From contig CAYMWP010000096.1 in the NCBI GenBank assembly GCA_964393895.1, positions 1 through 18,732 of the forward strand: a stretch of DNA of 18,732 bases, given 5' to 3'. The stretch is from B4-G1 sp964393895. GTDB taxonomy: Bacteria > Chloroflexota > Anaerolineae > B4-G1. Made by a program: the position numbers and the translations under genes. This document shows, in pieces, positions 6,205 through 13,177 of this stretch; the stretch's first letter is position 1; each line of letters starts with the position of its first letter. The notes beneath the pieces were generated by a model that was given only the letters and a program-made list of their open reading frames with translations, had not been told where the DNA came from and ran no database searches.

Positions 6205-7974
6205 ATGATGATTGGCTTGAGAAAGCGCAGTTCACAAGAGAAATCTCGATTGGAAGCTCCCGCCGTTTGGAGCGATATCCTGGGGTCGCTGAAGCCGACC
6301 AGGGCCTACGACGAGCGATTGGAAGCGATCCTGGCTGCATTGGACATGGTCGTCGGCTTTGACGTCTACTACCTCTACCTCCTGGATGCGACGGGAAAGC
6401 GCTTTGCCCTGGAACACCTGAAGGCCAAAGCGGTGGAGGAAAAGGTCCGGGGGGGAGAAGGAGACACCCTGATCTCGAGCGGGGATGGCGAGTACGAAAG
6501 CCTGCACTCCGCTCTCGGCTCCCCCTTGCTGGATTTCCCCTATCACACACGCCACAACCAGGCCCACTTTACCACTACGCGCGCCGGGCCGTTGTACGCG
6601 CTACCGTTGCGCCGCGAGGGGCGGCTGGTGGGCCTGTTGCAGATGGGCCCCCTGGAAGAGGGTGAAAGCGTCCCCCCGGCCATCGAACAACGAGTGAGCG
6701 ACCTGATCTTTCCCCTCTCCTTCGCCATCACCCAGGCCAAGCAGGAGGAGGATGTGCTTCGACGGCTGCGGTCGTTGGAGAACCAGGCCGAGGTGAGCCG
6801 GCGGTTGCTCAGCTCCGCCTTTGAGATCGAAGAGTTCATCTCTCTACTCTTGGACCTGGCCCTCACCGCCTCCGGCACCGAGGCCGGGTTCGTCGCCATC
6901 GCCGAGCCGGACAGCGATAGACTGACCATCAGTTCCGCCGAAAATATGCCCGCCGAGTTTCTGGAGCGGGTCAACCTGGCGGTGGGCGAGGGCCTGTTCG
7001 ACTGGATGTCGGAGGAGGCCCGCACCCTCATGGTGCGCGACTACGAGTTCGTCCAGGAGATGGGTGTCAAATCTATCCTGGCCGTGCCGTTGGTGGAGGG
7101 AGAGCGCCTGCTGGGGCTGTTTGCCCTGGTCAATTTCCACCAGGGCGAGACCTTTGCCGATCACAGCCTCAAGCTGCTATCCTCCTTCGCCGAGCAGATT
7201 CGGCTGGTGCTGGACAACGTGCGCTTGCTCGACCAGTTCACTCAGCGCTACCTGGAGACCCTCAAGGCGTTGGACAAAGCAGTAGACGTGCGCCACCCGT
7301 CCACCGTGTCACACACCGAGCGAGTGACGGCGGTGGCCGTAGAGATCGCCGGGAAAATGGGGCTTTCGGCCCACGAGTTGGACATCATCCGCACCGCCGC
7401 CGAGATCCACGACGTGGGTATGTGCGGCATCACCGCAGTGGCCCAGGGCTTTCGGGCTGACTATAACCACCCTACCATCGGGGCCGATATGGTGCGCATC
7501 CTGGCCCTGCCGCCCGGCGTGGCCGATGCCGTGGCCGAACACCACGAGTGGTTCGACGGCTGGGGCTATCCCAAAGGACTGAAAGGGAGCGAGATCACCC
7601 TGGGAGGCCGCATCCTGGCCCTGGCCGAGTATTTCGTAGAAGCGACCACCGCCAGCGAGTTGCAGCCCACCCTCGTTTGGAGCAAGCTGAGGGAGGAAAT
7701 CGAGGTACGTAAGGGCAGCCAGTTCGACCCGGAAGCGGTGGATGCCCTACTGGCCCTGGTGGAGGAAAAGCGGGTTCAGGCTGGCGACGGCGTGCTGGAT
7801 GGCTGCGTCGCCTTCAAAGCCTGTCCCCCAGACCTGCAAGCCGATTGCCCGGCGCGGGACGACCCCGCTTTCTGCTTCCGCCACCGACCGGAGGGAGTGC
7901 GATGTGCAGGACACGGCGACCCAACTTGCGAGACCTGCTTCCTGTACGTCGAGTGGCAAGAACGGAACCAATGA
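6205..7974 (+). CDS. GAF-GAF-HD-GYP signalling protein with Cys-rich C-terminus
   Basis: A 589-aa soluble sensor and output protein. Two GAF-like domains (about residues 22-180 and 197-345; AVPLVEGERLLGLFALVN is the typical final strand pair) are joined to an HD-GYP domain (about 353-500), the family of cyclic-di-GMP phosphodiesterases. Metal-site residues are visible: His370 in SHTERV, His402-Asp403, NHPTIGADMV, and HHEWFDGWGYPKGL with GYP at 454-456. The lysine usual after HDxG is Met406. The last 60 residues carry seven cysteines (534, 540, 548, 557, 567, 575, 578), suggesting metal or redox sensing. AAGGAGG (6197-6203) is only 1 base from the ATG at 6205 and 4 from the ATG at 6208, so 6208 may be the true start. 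It is the first gene of the operon. Confidence 0.88.
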   Translation: MMIGLRKRSSQEKSRLEAPAVWSDILGSLKPTRAYDERLEAILAALDMVVGFDVYYLYLLDATGKRFALEHLKAKAVEEKVRGGEGDTLISSGDGEYESLHSALGSPLLDFPYHTRHNQAHFTTTRAGPLYALPLRREGRLVGLLQMGPLEEGESVPPAIEQRVSDLIFPLSFAITQAKQEEDVLRRLRSLENQAEVSRRLLSSAFEIEEFISLLLDLALTASGTEAGFVAIAEPDSDRLTISSAENMPAEFLERVNLAVGEGLFDWMSEEARTLMVRDYEFVQEMGVKSILAVPLVEGERLLGLFALVNFHQGETFADHSLKLLSSFAEQIRLVLDNVRLLDQFTQRYLETLKALDKAVDVRHPSTVSHTERVTAVAVEIAGKMGLSAHELDIIRTAAEIHDVGMCGITAVAQGFRADYNHPTIGADMVRILALPPGVADAVAEHHEWFDGWGYPKGLKGSEITLGGRILALAEYFVEATTASELQPTLVWSKLREEIEVRKGSQFDPEAVDALLALVEEKRVQAGDGVLDGCVAFKACPPDLQADCPARDDPAFCFRHRPEGVRCAGHGDPTCETCFLYVEWQERNQ

Positions 7975-8000
7975 CCTTTAGAAAAGGGAGGATATGAGCT

Positions 8001-8336
8001 ATGGAGTACACGACCCGTCGCGAGAAAAAAGTTTCCATCGTCGAGCTATCCGGCGAAGTTGACGTGAGTTGCGCCCCGCAGTTGAAAGAGCTATTGCAAG
8101 AGCTGATGGACGAGGGCGAGCTTCAACTGCTGATAGACTTGACCCAGGTATCTTTTATGGATAGCACCGCGCTGGGCATCTTTATCAACGCCTTCAAACG
8201 CACCAAACAGGCTGGGGGAAACATAAAGTTCGCTAACCCACAGGCCGCGCTGCGCCAAGTGTTCTCCCTCACCCAGACCGACAAGTTCCTCTCCATATTC
8301 GACACGGTGGACGAGGGGTTGCGCAGCTTCCAGTAG
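8001..8336 (+). CDS. STAS-domain anti-anti-sigma factor-like protein 1 (RsbV/SpoIIAA-like)
   Basis: A 111-aa single STAS domain. In partner switching such a protein, when unphosphorylated, binds an RsbW-type kinase and frees the kinase's other target. The core reads VELSGEVDVSCAPQLKELL, then LLIDLTQVSFMDSTALGIF. Ser55 after Asp54 is the expected phosphorylation site (the D-S motif of RsbV/SpoIIAA). A GGGAGG (7986-7991) precedes the ATG. The gene lies 26 bases after the HD-GYP gene and 17 bases before a second STAS gene, and the matching ATPase follows, so kinase and target are encoded together. Confidence 0.92.
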   Translation: MEYTTRREKKVSIVELSGEVDVSCAPQLKELLQELMDEGELQLLIDLTQVSFMDSTALGIFINAFKRTKQAGGNIKFANPQAALRQVFSLTQTDKFLSIFDTVDEGLRSFQ

Positions 8337-8353
8337 ACTAGAGGGGCGCCATT

Positions 8354-8686
8354 ATGCAAATTGACGTGAACAAGGAAAAAGCCATCGTCCTGGTGGTGGT
8401 GAAGGGCGACCTGGATGCCTCCAGTGCGCCCGATCTGCGGGCCAAGTTCGAGGAACTCGTCGGGCAGGGAGAGAACCAATACATCATTGATCTTTCCGAC
8501 GTCCCTTTTATGGACAGCTCTGGCATTGCGGCGCTGGTCAATCTGTTCAAGCGAGTGCGCATCGGCGCCGGCGACGTCAAGCTGTGCGGCCTTCAAGAGG
8601 AGGTCGCAAAGGTCTTTGAATTGACCCGCTTGAACCGCGTGTTCGACATATTTGAGGCCCGTGCCGAGGCGGTCGCCAGCTTCTAG
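8354..8686 (+). CDS. STAS-domain anti-anti-sigma factor-like protein 2 (RsbV/SpoIIAA-like)
   Basis: A 110-aa STAS domain, colinear with the preceding gene but clearly diverged. Core segments are VVVKGDLDASSAPDLRAKF and IIDLSDVPFMDSSGIAALVN. Ser55 or Ser56 after Asp54 is the likely phosphoacceptor; Ser55 aligns with Ser55 of the first copy. GAGGGG lies about 8 bases before the ATG. The two copies keep FMDS and the following helix (INAFKRTKQAGG compared with VNLFKRVRIGAG), pointing to an old tandem duplication. They may answer to different phosphatases or bind one kinase with different strength (inference). Confidence 0.92.
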   Translation: MQIDVNKEKAIVLVVVKGDLDASSAPDLRAKFEELVGQGENQYIIDLSDVPFMDSSGIAALVNLFKRVRIGAGDVKLCGLQEEVAKVFELTRLNRVFDIFEARAEAVASF

Positions 8687-8693
8687 CTCCACC

Positions 8694-9128
8694 ATGAGCG
8701 CAAGCAATCGGCTGGTGATTGATAGCCGCTTAGAAGAGATAGCTCGCGCGCGCGATTGGCTGGCAGAACGGGCGTACCGGGCCGGATTCTCTCACCGAGC
8801 AGTCGACGATCTGAAATTGGCGCTCACCGAGGCGGCCTCCAACGTGGTGCTCCATTCCTACGACGGCGAGCCTGGGCACCAGGTCATCCTGTCGTTGTCT
8901 GTGGACGACGAGGCGCTGACCCTGACCATACGTGACTTTGGCCGCCCGTTCGATGCCAGCCAATACCAAGCGCCCGACCTGAACGAGCTACAAGAAGGCG
9001 GCTATGGCGTCTTTTTGATACAGAGCTTGATGGATCGGGTGCATTATGACACCTCGTCGGGCATGGGCACCACTTTGACCCTGACTAGACGAAGAGATCC
9101 GGGGCCTTCGACGGGACCAAGTCAGTGA
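8694..9128 (+). CDS. RsbW/SpoIIAB-like anti-sigma factor-type serine kinase (HATPase_c)
   Basis: A 144-aa GHKL ATPase of the anti-sigma-factor class, which phosphorylates STAS partners and sequesters a target, classically a sigma factor. The N box is LTEAASNVVLHSY (Glu46, Asn50), the G1 region is IRDFGRPFD (Asp81, Gly83) and the G2 region is EGGYGVFLIQSLMD; the final strand GMGTTLTLTRR completes the fold. I use the ATG at 8694, seven bases after the previous stop, because residues from there fit the domain; an earlier in-frame ATG at 8652 lies inside the STAS gene. No strong ribosome-binding site is seen, so translation is probably coupled. No sigma factor gene is found in the window, so its target is open. 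Confidence 0.9.
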   Translation: MSASNRLVIDSRLEEIARARDWLAERAYRAGFSHRAVDDLKLALTEAASNVVLHSYDGEPGHQVILSLSVDDEALTLTIRDFGRPFDASQYQAPDLNELQEGGYGVFLIQSLMDRVHYDTSSGMGTTLTLTRRRDPGPSTGPSQ

Positions 9129-9141
9129 GCACTGGTGAACC

Positions 9142-10383
9142 ATGGGGGTACGTGCTGTGACCGACGTCTGCCTGATCCTGGAAGGAACCTACCCCTACGT
9201 CATCGGCGGCGTTTCCACCTGGGTGCACGCCCTGATCGGCGGTCTGCCTCAACTCGACTTCTCATTGCTACATCTGACCGTGCGTGACGGTCTAGAGAAA
9301 AGGCCCAAGTTCGACCTGCCCCCCAATCTATGCGAGCTGGTGACAATCGAAATAGACGGCTACCAGCAGCCCTACCAGGTGGCTCGCTGGCGGCCGGGCG
9401 TGGTTCGCTTGCCCCAGGCGCGGGTGTATCACGCCCTCTCGACCGGATTCGCCGGGCTGTTGGCCGGGCAGATCAAGGAGCAGAGCGGGCAGCCGTTCAT
9501 CCTGACCGAGCACGCCATTTACTGGCGCGAGATCGCCGAGGGCGCGACGGAGGTAGAGTGCGGCTTCCAGGTGGTCCGCCAAACAGAGCGCGCCGAGATA
9601 GCCGCGTTGCGCCGCCACTGGACCTCTACTTTTAGGCAACTGGCCCGGCTGGCTTACGCTCAGGCCGACGCCATAGTGACCGTGTGCGAGGCCAACCGCC
9701 GTCTCCAGGTGGAAGAGGGGGCCGAGCCGGACAAGTGCCGCGTCGTTCCCAACGGTGTGTCGGCCGGTGAATTCGCGGCTGCTGCAACCCACGCTCCTTT
9801 TGCCAATGGCCGGCCGCGCATCGGTCTGGTGGGGCGGGTCGTGCCCATCAAGGACGTGGAGACCTTTATCCGGGCAGCGGGTCTCCTGATCGGCCGGCTG
9901 CCGGAGGCCGAGTTCGTCGTGATCGGTCCCACGGACCAGGACGTGGCTTACTACCGCCGCTGTCGCCGTTTGGCCGACGAACTGGGCTTGGATGGACGGT
10001 TGCTCTTTGCCGGCGAGTTGCCGCCCCAGGAGTGTTACACCGGGCTGGATCTGTTGGTGCTCACCAGCCTCAGCGAAGCGCAGCCACTGGTCGTGTTGGA
10101 GGCCATGAGCGCCGGAAGACCGGTGGTCGTCACCGACGTGGGCGCTTGTCGGGAGATGGTGGAGGGTGGGAGGCAGACAGATTGGGCGCTGGGGCCGGCG
10201 GGGCTGGTTACCCCGGCGCAGTCGCCAGGGGGCACGGCCAAAGCAGTGCTGGCTCTATGCCGCAACCCCCAGATGGCGGCGCGAATGGGGCGCACTGGTC
10301 GGCGGCGGGCACTGACCTTTTACCAGCAAGAACGATGTGTCGAGGGGTATAGGCTGCTGTACGAGCGGTTTCTGAATCCTTGA
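9142..10383 (+). CDS. PelF-like GT4 glycosyltransferase
   Basis: A 413-aa GT-B glycosyltransferase. The N-terminus DVCLILEGTYPYVIGGVSTW is the hallmark of PelF, the cytosolic enzyme that polymerises Pel exopolysaccharide in Pseudomonas. FILTEHAIYWRE and IVTVCEANRRLQ follow, then VVPNGVSAGEF, IGLVGRVVPIKDVETFIRA, and the donor motif E-x7-E with Glu312 and Glu320 in SEAQPLVVLEAMSAG. It is shorter than P. aeruginosa PelF (about 500 aa). No other pel genes are in the window, so the polymer need not be Pel. The start could be the ATG at 9142 or the GTG at 9157 (GTG-Thr-Asp-Val), which fits the family N-terminus equally well. It lies 13 bases after the kinase gene and is probably the last gene of the operon. 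Confidence 0.85.
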   Translation: MGVRAVTDVCLILEGTYPYVIGGVSTWVHALIGGLPQLDFSLLHLTVRDGLEKRPKFDLPPNLCELVTIEIDGYQQPYQVARWRPGVVRLPQARVYHALSTGFAGLLAGQIKEQSGQPFILTEHAIYWREIAEGATEVECGFQVVRQTERAEIAALRRHWTSTFRQLARLAYAQADAIVTVCEANRRLQVEEGAEPDKCRVVPNGVSAGEFAAAATHAPFANGRPRIGLVGRVVPIKDVETFIRAAGLLIGRLPEAEFVVIGPTDQDVAYYRRCRRLADELGLDGRLLFAGELPPQECYTGLDLLVLTSLSEAQPLVVLEAMSAGRPVVVTDVGACREMVEGGRQTDWALGPAGLVTPAQSPGGTAKAVLALCRNPQMAARMGRTGRRRALTFYQQERCVEGYRLLYERFLNP

Positions 10384-10419
10384 TGGCTTTGATCGGGGCG
10401 GGATTGGGGGCGCGGAAAT

Positions 10420-10545
10420 ATGGCTGATAAAATCCTGGTCGTTGATGACGACACCAGCGTGGGACAGGGAGAAATGAAACTCTGTGCCCGTGCTGGGTAT
10501 ACTGCTCAGTCGCTATGCTACTTGGGGCACAGAGAACGCGGATAA
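10420..10545 (+). pseudogene. Response-regulator receiver domain, 5' relic
   Basis: ATG at 10420 opens a 41-codon frame beginning MADKILVVDDDTSVGQ and continuing to ARAGYTAQS before TAA at 10543-10545. The first strand and the acidic DDD pocket of a receiver domain are clear, and the spacing from DDD to GY fits an intact receiver. The frame ends before the phosphoacceptor Asp. The 3' part has been replaced by repeat-like sequence. It probably once followed the PelF-like gene in the same direction. Confidence 0.65.
10480..10534. repeat. 10-bp inverted repeat in the response-regulator relic
   Basis: CTCTGTGCCC (10480-10489) and GGGCACAGAG (10525-10534) are perfect reverse complements separated by 35 bases. 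They overlap the end of the receiver relic and may mark the breakpoint or form a stem in the transcript. Confidence 0.45.
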
Positions 10546-10596
10546 ACTACATCCGGCTGAGAAGGCGCAAAGATTCACAGAGGTTACTACTCAGGT

Positions 10597-10697
10597 CAAG
10601 ACCTCCGAGGTCTGCGACAGGCATTCTGCCCACTGCGACCGTCGAAAAAGGCCGGGATTTCACGCCTGAACGGGTTTTGCAAGACCTCGGAGGTCTG
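10597..10697. repeat. Pair of mirror-image palindromes at the convergent gene junction
   Basis: AGACCTCCGAGGTCT (10599-10613) and AGACCTCGGAGGTCT (10682-10696) are each hairpins with 7-bp stems and are exact reverse complements of each other. Both are preceded by CA. They lie between the ends of the convergent PelF-like and PlsC-like genes, where they may act as a two-way terminator or be copies of a small dispersed repeat family. Confidence 0.6.
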
Positions 10698-10734
10698 AGC
10701 GCGTGCCAGGCTGGGTAGTTACCTTGCGCCACTA

Positions 10735-11460
10735 TCATCGCTCAATGTTGCTCGCCGCGCCAGGCGGAAAGCGCAGGTACTTTTCCGTAGCTGCTGAGAG
10801 ATCAGAGTAGACGCCCCGGTAGTCCGGCGGTAGCAACGCCGCTAGCTGGTACATGATCTCATCGGTCATCTGTTGGCGCACCTGGCGGGTCACCCTGGAC
10901 CCGCCGGCGTCCAGGTGGAAAGGCTGCCCCACGACGACGTGAAAGCCGGTGCGGTGCAGGCGGCGCAGGTTGTGCCAGAATTGCTCCCCTCCGTGACACA
11001 CTATGGGCAACACCAGTGCGCCGCTGCGCAAGGCCAATAGCGCCGTGCCGGGGTGGCCCTGTTGCAAGCGCCCGTGACCGCTGCGGGTGCCCTCGGGAGC
11101 CACGGCCAGGATTTGCCCCTCTTCCAGCGCCTCGAGAGCCCGACGGAAAGCGGTCACGTCGGCCTCGCCGCGCCTTATCGGAATGCCTCCCCAGAGGCCG
11201 ATCAGTAACGGCCCAAAGAGAGGGTGTTTTAACTGTTCGGCCTTTACGAATCCGGTCAGCGGACGCGGGTCCAGGTGAGTATAAAAGATGGGCGCTTCCA
11301 AAAAGTTGACGTGGTTGATGACGACGATGAGCGGCCCTCGCTCCGGCACCTGCTCCAACTGTGCGCCATCTATCCGGCAGAGCATGCGCGTCAGTCGTTT
11401 TATTGACGAGGTCACTATGCGGTAAGTGAGTGTTTGTTCTTGGCCGAGAGTAGGCTTCAT
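10735..11460 (-). CDS. PlsC-type 1-acyl-glycerol-3-phosphate acyltransferase family
   Basis: A 241-aa acyltransferase of the PlsC/LPLAT family, acting at the inner face of the membrane to acylate lysophosphatidate or a related lipid. Block I reads VINHVNFLEAP: His50 is followed after four residues by Glu55, where the family usually has Asp (H-x4-D). Block II is GIPIRRGEAD, block III is APEGTRSGHG (Glu123-Gly-Thr-Arg) and block IV is VLPIVCHGG. The ATG at 11460 overlaps the stop of the lipid kinase gene (ATGA), so the two are translationally coupled; an upstream extension of the frame lies inside the kinase gene and is rejected. It is the last gene of a four-gene overlapping set. Substrate is not known. 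Confidence 0.87.
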   Translation of the reverse strand: MKPTLGQEQTLTYRIVTSSIKRLTRMLCRIDGAQLEQVPERGPLIVVINHVNFLEAPIFYTHLDPRPLTGFVKAEQLKHPLFGPLLIGLWGGIPIRRGEADVTAFRRALEALEEGQILAVAPEGTRSGHGRLQQGHPGTALLALRSGALVLPIVCHGGEQFWHNLRRLHRTGFHVVVGQPFHLDAGGSRVTRQVRQQMTDEIMYQLAALLPPDYRGVYSDLSAATEKYLRFPPGAASNIER

Positions 11461-12392
11461 ACGACGTCCTCCGGCGGCAGGCAGATCATTTCTATCTGAC
11501 CTGGGAATAGCTCCACTTCCAGCCGCTCTCCTGCGGTACACAGCGTCTCTCCGTCGGTGTGGGCGGGAAGCACTCCTTCGACAGCGGTGACGATGACTTT
11601 GTGCGCCTGCTCCATCCTGATAGGTTCCTGGCTGGCCTGCGTGCCGCGCAAAAAGTGGGGAATGAGGCCAAAAATGCGGAGGCGGCTCACCTCGTGGGCG
11701 ATGCACAGGTCGAACAGACCATCGTCGGGTTTGCCCTCCGGGGCAGTAAAAAAGCCGCCGCCCAGGCGCTGTCCATTCATAATCGAAACCATCAGCGAGG
11801 GCTGGGTGATGGTCTGTCCGTCATATTCGATTTTGGTGAGCGGGGCCTTGTAATACAAAAAGACGGTCTTGAGCACGGCGACGATGTAGGAGGGGAAGCC
11901 GGTCAACCAGGTCATTTTGACCGCTTCAAAGCCGACGACGGCGTCAAAGCCGATGCCGACGCCGTTGCCAAAGTAGCGACCCTCCGGGTAGTCGCCGCCG
12001 GTCACTTTCCCGACGTCAACCAGGCACCGGTGACCCTGGGCCAGCGCCCGGCAACCTGCTTCCAGATCGGCAGGTATACCCATGCCGTAGGCAAAGTCGT
12101 TGCCCCGACCGACGCACAGGATGCCCATTGCGCAGGAGGTTATGCCGGCCTGTTTGGCCCACATCAGGCCGTTGAGCACCTCGTTGGCGGTGCCGTCGCC
12201 GCCCGCCGCGACCACGACATCGTACCCCGATGCGGCGGCCTGCTGGGCCAACTCGGCGGCGTGCCAGGGGCGCTCGGTGCGCGCCAGGTCGAATTCCAGG
12301 CCGTACTCGCCCAACATGCGCTCGATCTGGGGAATGGCCTCGCCGCCGTGCCCCCTACCAGAGATTGGGTTGACGATGATATTGTATTTCAT
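11457..12392 (-). CDS. Diacylglycerol kinase family lipid kinase (DgkB/YegS-like)
   Basis: A 311-aa lipid kinase of the DAGK catalytic family, which phosphorylates diacylglycerol or a similar lipid with ATP. It begins with the strand MKYNIIVNPISGRGHGG and carries the nucleotide-binding GGDGTANEVLNGL motif (Gly64 to Thr68), followed by GRGNDFAYGMGIP. C-terminal segments SIMNGQRLGGGFFTAPEGKPDDGLFD split over the beta-sandwich domain are typical: NGQRLGGG and the acidic PDDG. The length is usual for the family. Its ATG shares one base with the TAA of the CoA-transferase beta gene (TAATG), and its stop overlaps the acyltransferase start. Making phosphatidate-type products beside a PlsC homologue suggests a phospholipid or glycolipid recycling role (inference). 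Confidence 0.88.
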   Translation of the reverse strand: MKYNIIVNPISGRGHGGEAIPQIERMLGEYGLEFDLARTERPWHAAELAQQAAASGYDVVVAAGGDGTANEVLNGLMWAKQAGITSCAMGILCVGRGNDFAYGMGIPADLEAGCRALAQGHRCLVDVGKVTGGDYPEGRYFGNGVGIGFDAVVGFEAVKMTWLTGFPSYIVAVLKTVFLYYKAPLTKIEYDGQTITQPSLMVSIMNGQRLGGGFFTAPEGKPDDGLFDLCIAHEVSRLRIFGLIPHFLRGTQASQEPIRMEQAHKVIVTAVEGVLPAHTDGETLCTAGERLEVELFPGQIEMICLPPEDVV

Positions 12393-13177
12393 TAGATGTA
12401 GAATCCTTCCGGGTCAATTTCCTCCCGCAGGAGGCGCAGTTCCTCGGCCGTCGGCGGCTCGTTCTGGCTTATCTCGTCGGCCAGAAGCAGCTCGAAGCCG
12501 GTGTTCTCGATCACTTGCTCTACCGTGACGCCGGGGTGGGTGGCGAGCAGCCGCATGCGCTTTGTCTCTGGCTCAAAGTCGAGGAGCGCCAGCGTGCTGA
12601 CCACACGGTAGGGGCCGGTGTTGGGCGGCAGGCCGGCCTCTTCGCGCCCCCCGGGACCGGTCAGGTAACCGGGTGTGGTGAGAAAGTCCACTTGCGGCAC
12701 AAAGCGACGCTTGTCGTGGCGCATGATGCTGATGGTGCGCCAGCAGAGAGAGCCTACGTCGTTGGCCCCGCCGGAGCCGGGCAGGCGCACTTTGGGCGGG
12801 TGGTGTTGGGGGCCAATGATGGTCGAGTTCAGATTGCCGTAGGGGTCAATCTGCGCTCCGCCCAGGAAGCCAAAGTCCACAAAGCCGCGCGTGGCGGTCT
12901 CCATAATGTCGCAGATGCCGGAGGCGGCCACGCCCCGGTAGAAGGTACGGCTCTCGCCCACCGCCCGGGGCAGCCGCTCCAACCGCGCGCCGGTGCCGCC
13001 GAACTCGAATACGGTCACCAGGTTGGGAGCGTGGGTCTTTTGGGCCAGGCTGGCGGCCAGCATGGGGATGCCGGTGCCGATAAAGGCGGTGACGCTATCG
13101 GGCATTTGCCGCGCTGCGACGCAGATCAAGAGCTCCGTGGGGTTGTATTCCGCTTCGTTTGTCTTCGAATGCCTCAT
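12392..13177 (-). CDS. CoA-transferase, beta subunit (GctB/IpdB-like)
   Basis: A 261-aa family I CoA-transferase beta subunit, similar in size and order to glutaconate CoA-transferase GctB (about 266 aa) and to IpdB of steroid-ring degradation. Visible segments are NPTELLICVAARQM at the N-terminus, VTVFEFGGTGARL (a Glu placed where the family has its catalytic Glu; assignment tentative), GFVDFGFLGGAQIDPYGNLN and the C-terminal THPGVTVEQVIENTGFEL, the last two very typical of the family. The ATG at 13177 overlaps the alpha-subunit stop (ATGA), and AGGAGGGG lies within the end of the alpha gene. Heterodimer with the upstream product is expected. The acyl-CoA substrate cannot be told from sequence. 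Confidence 0.87.
   Translation of the reverse strand: MRHSKTNEAEYNPTELLICVAARQMPDSVTAFIGTGIPMLAASLAQKTHAPNLVTVFEFGGTGARLERLPRAVGESRTFYRGVAASGICDIMETATRGFVDFGFLGGAQIDPYGNLNSTIIGPQHHPPKVRLPGSGGANDVGSLCWRTISIMRHDKRRFVPQVDFLTTPGYLTGPGGREEAGLPPNTGPYRVVSTLALLDFEPETKRMRLLATHPGVTVEQVIENTGFELLLADEISQNEPPTAEELRLLREEIDPEGFYI

Noticed and set aside
5525..6550. Minus-strand frame spanning the end of the glycosyltransferase and the strong promoter
   Set aside because: No domain, crosses a promoter and two gene ends, and lies opposite well-supported genes.
11559..12395. Long plus-strand frame opposite the lipid kinase
   Set aside because: Antisense shadow; the minus strand carries clear GGDGT and family motifs.
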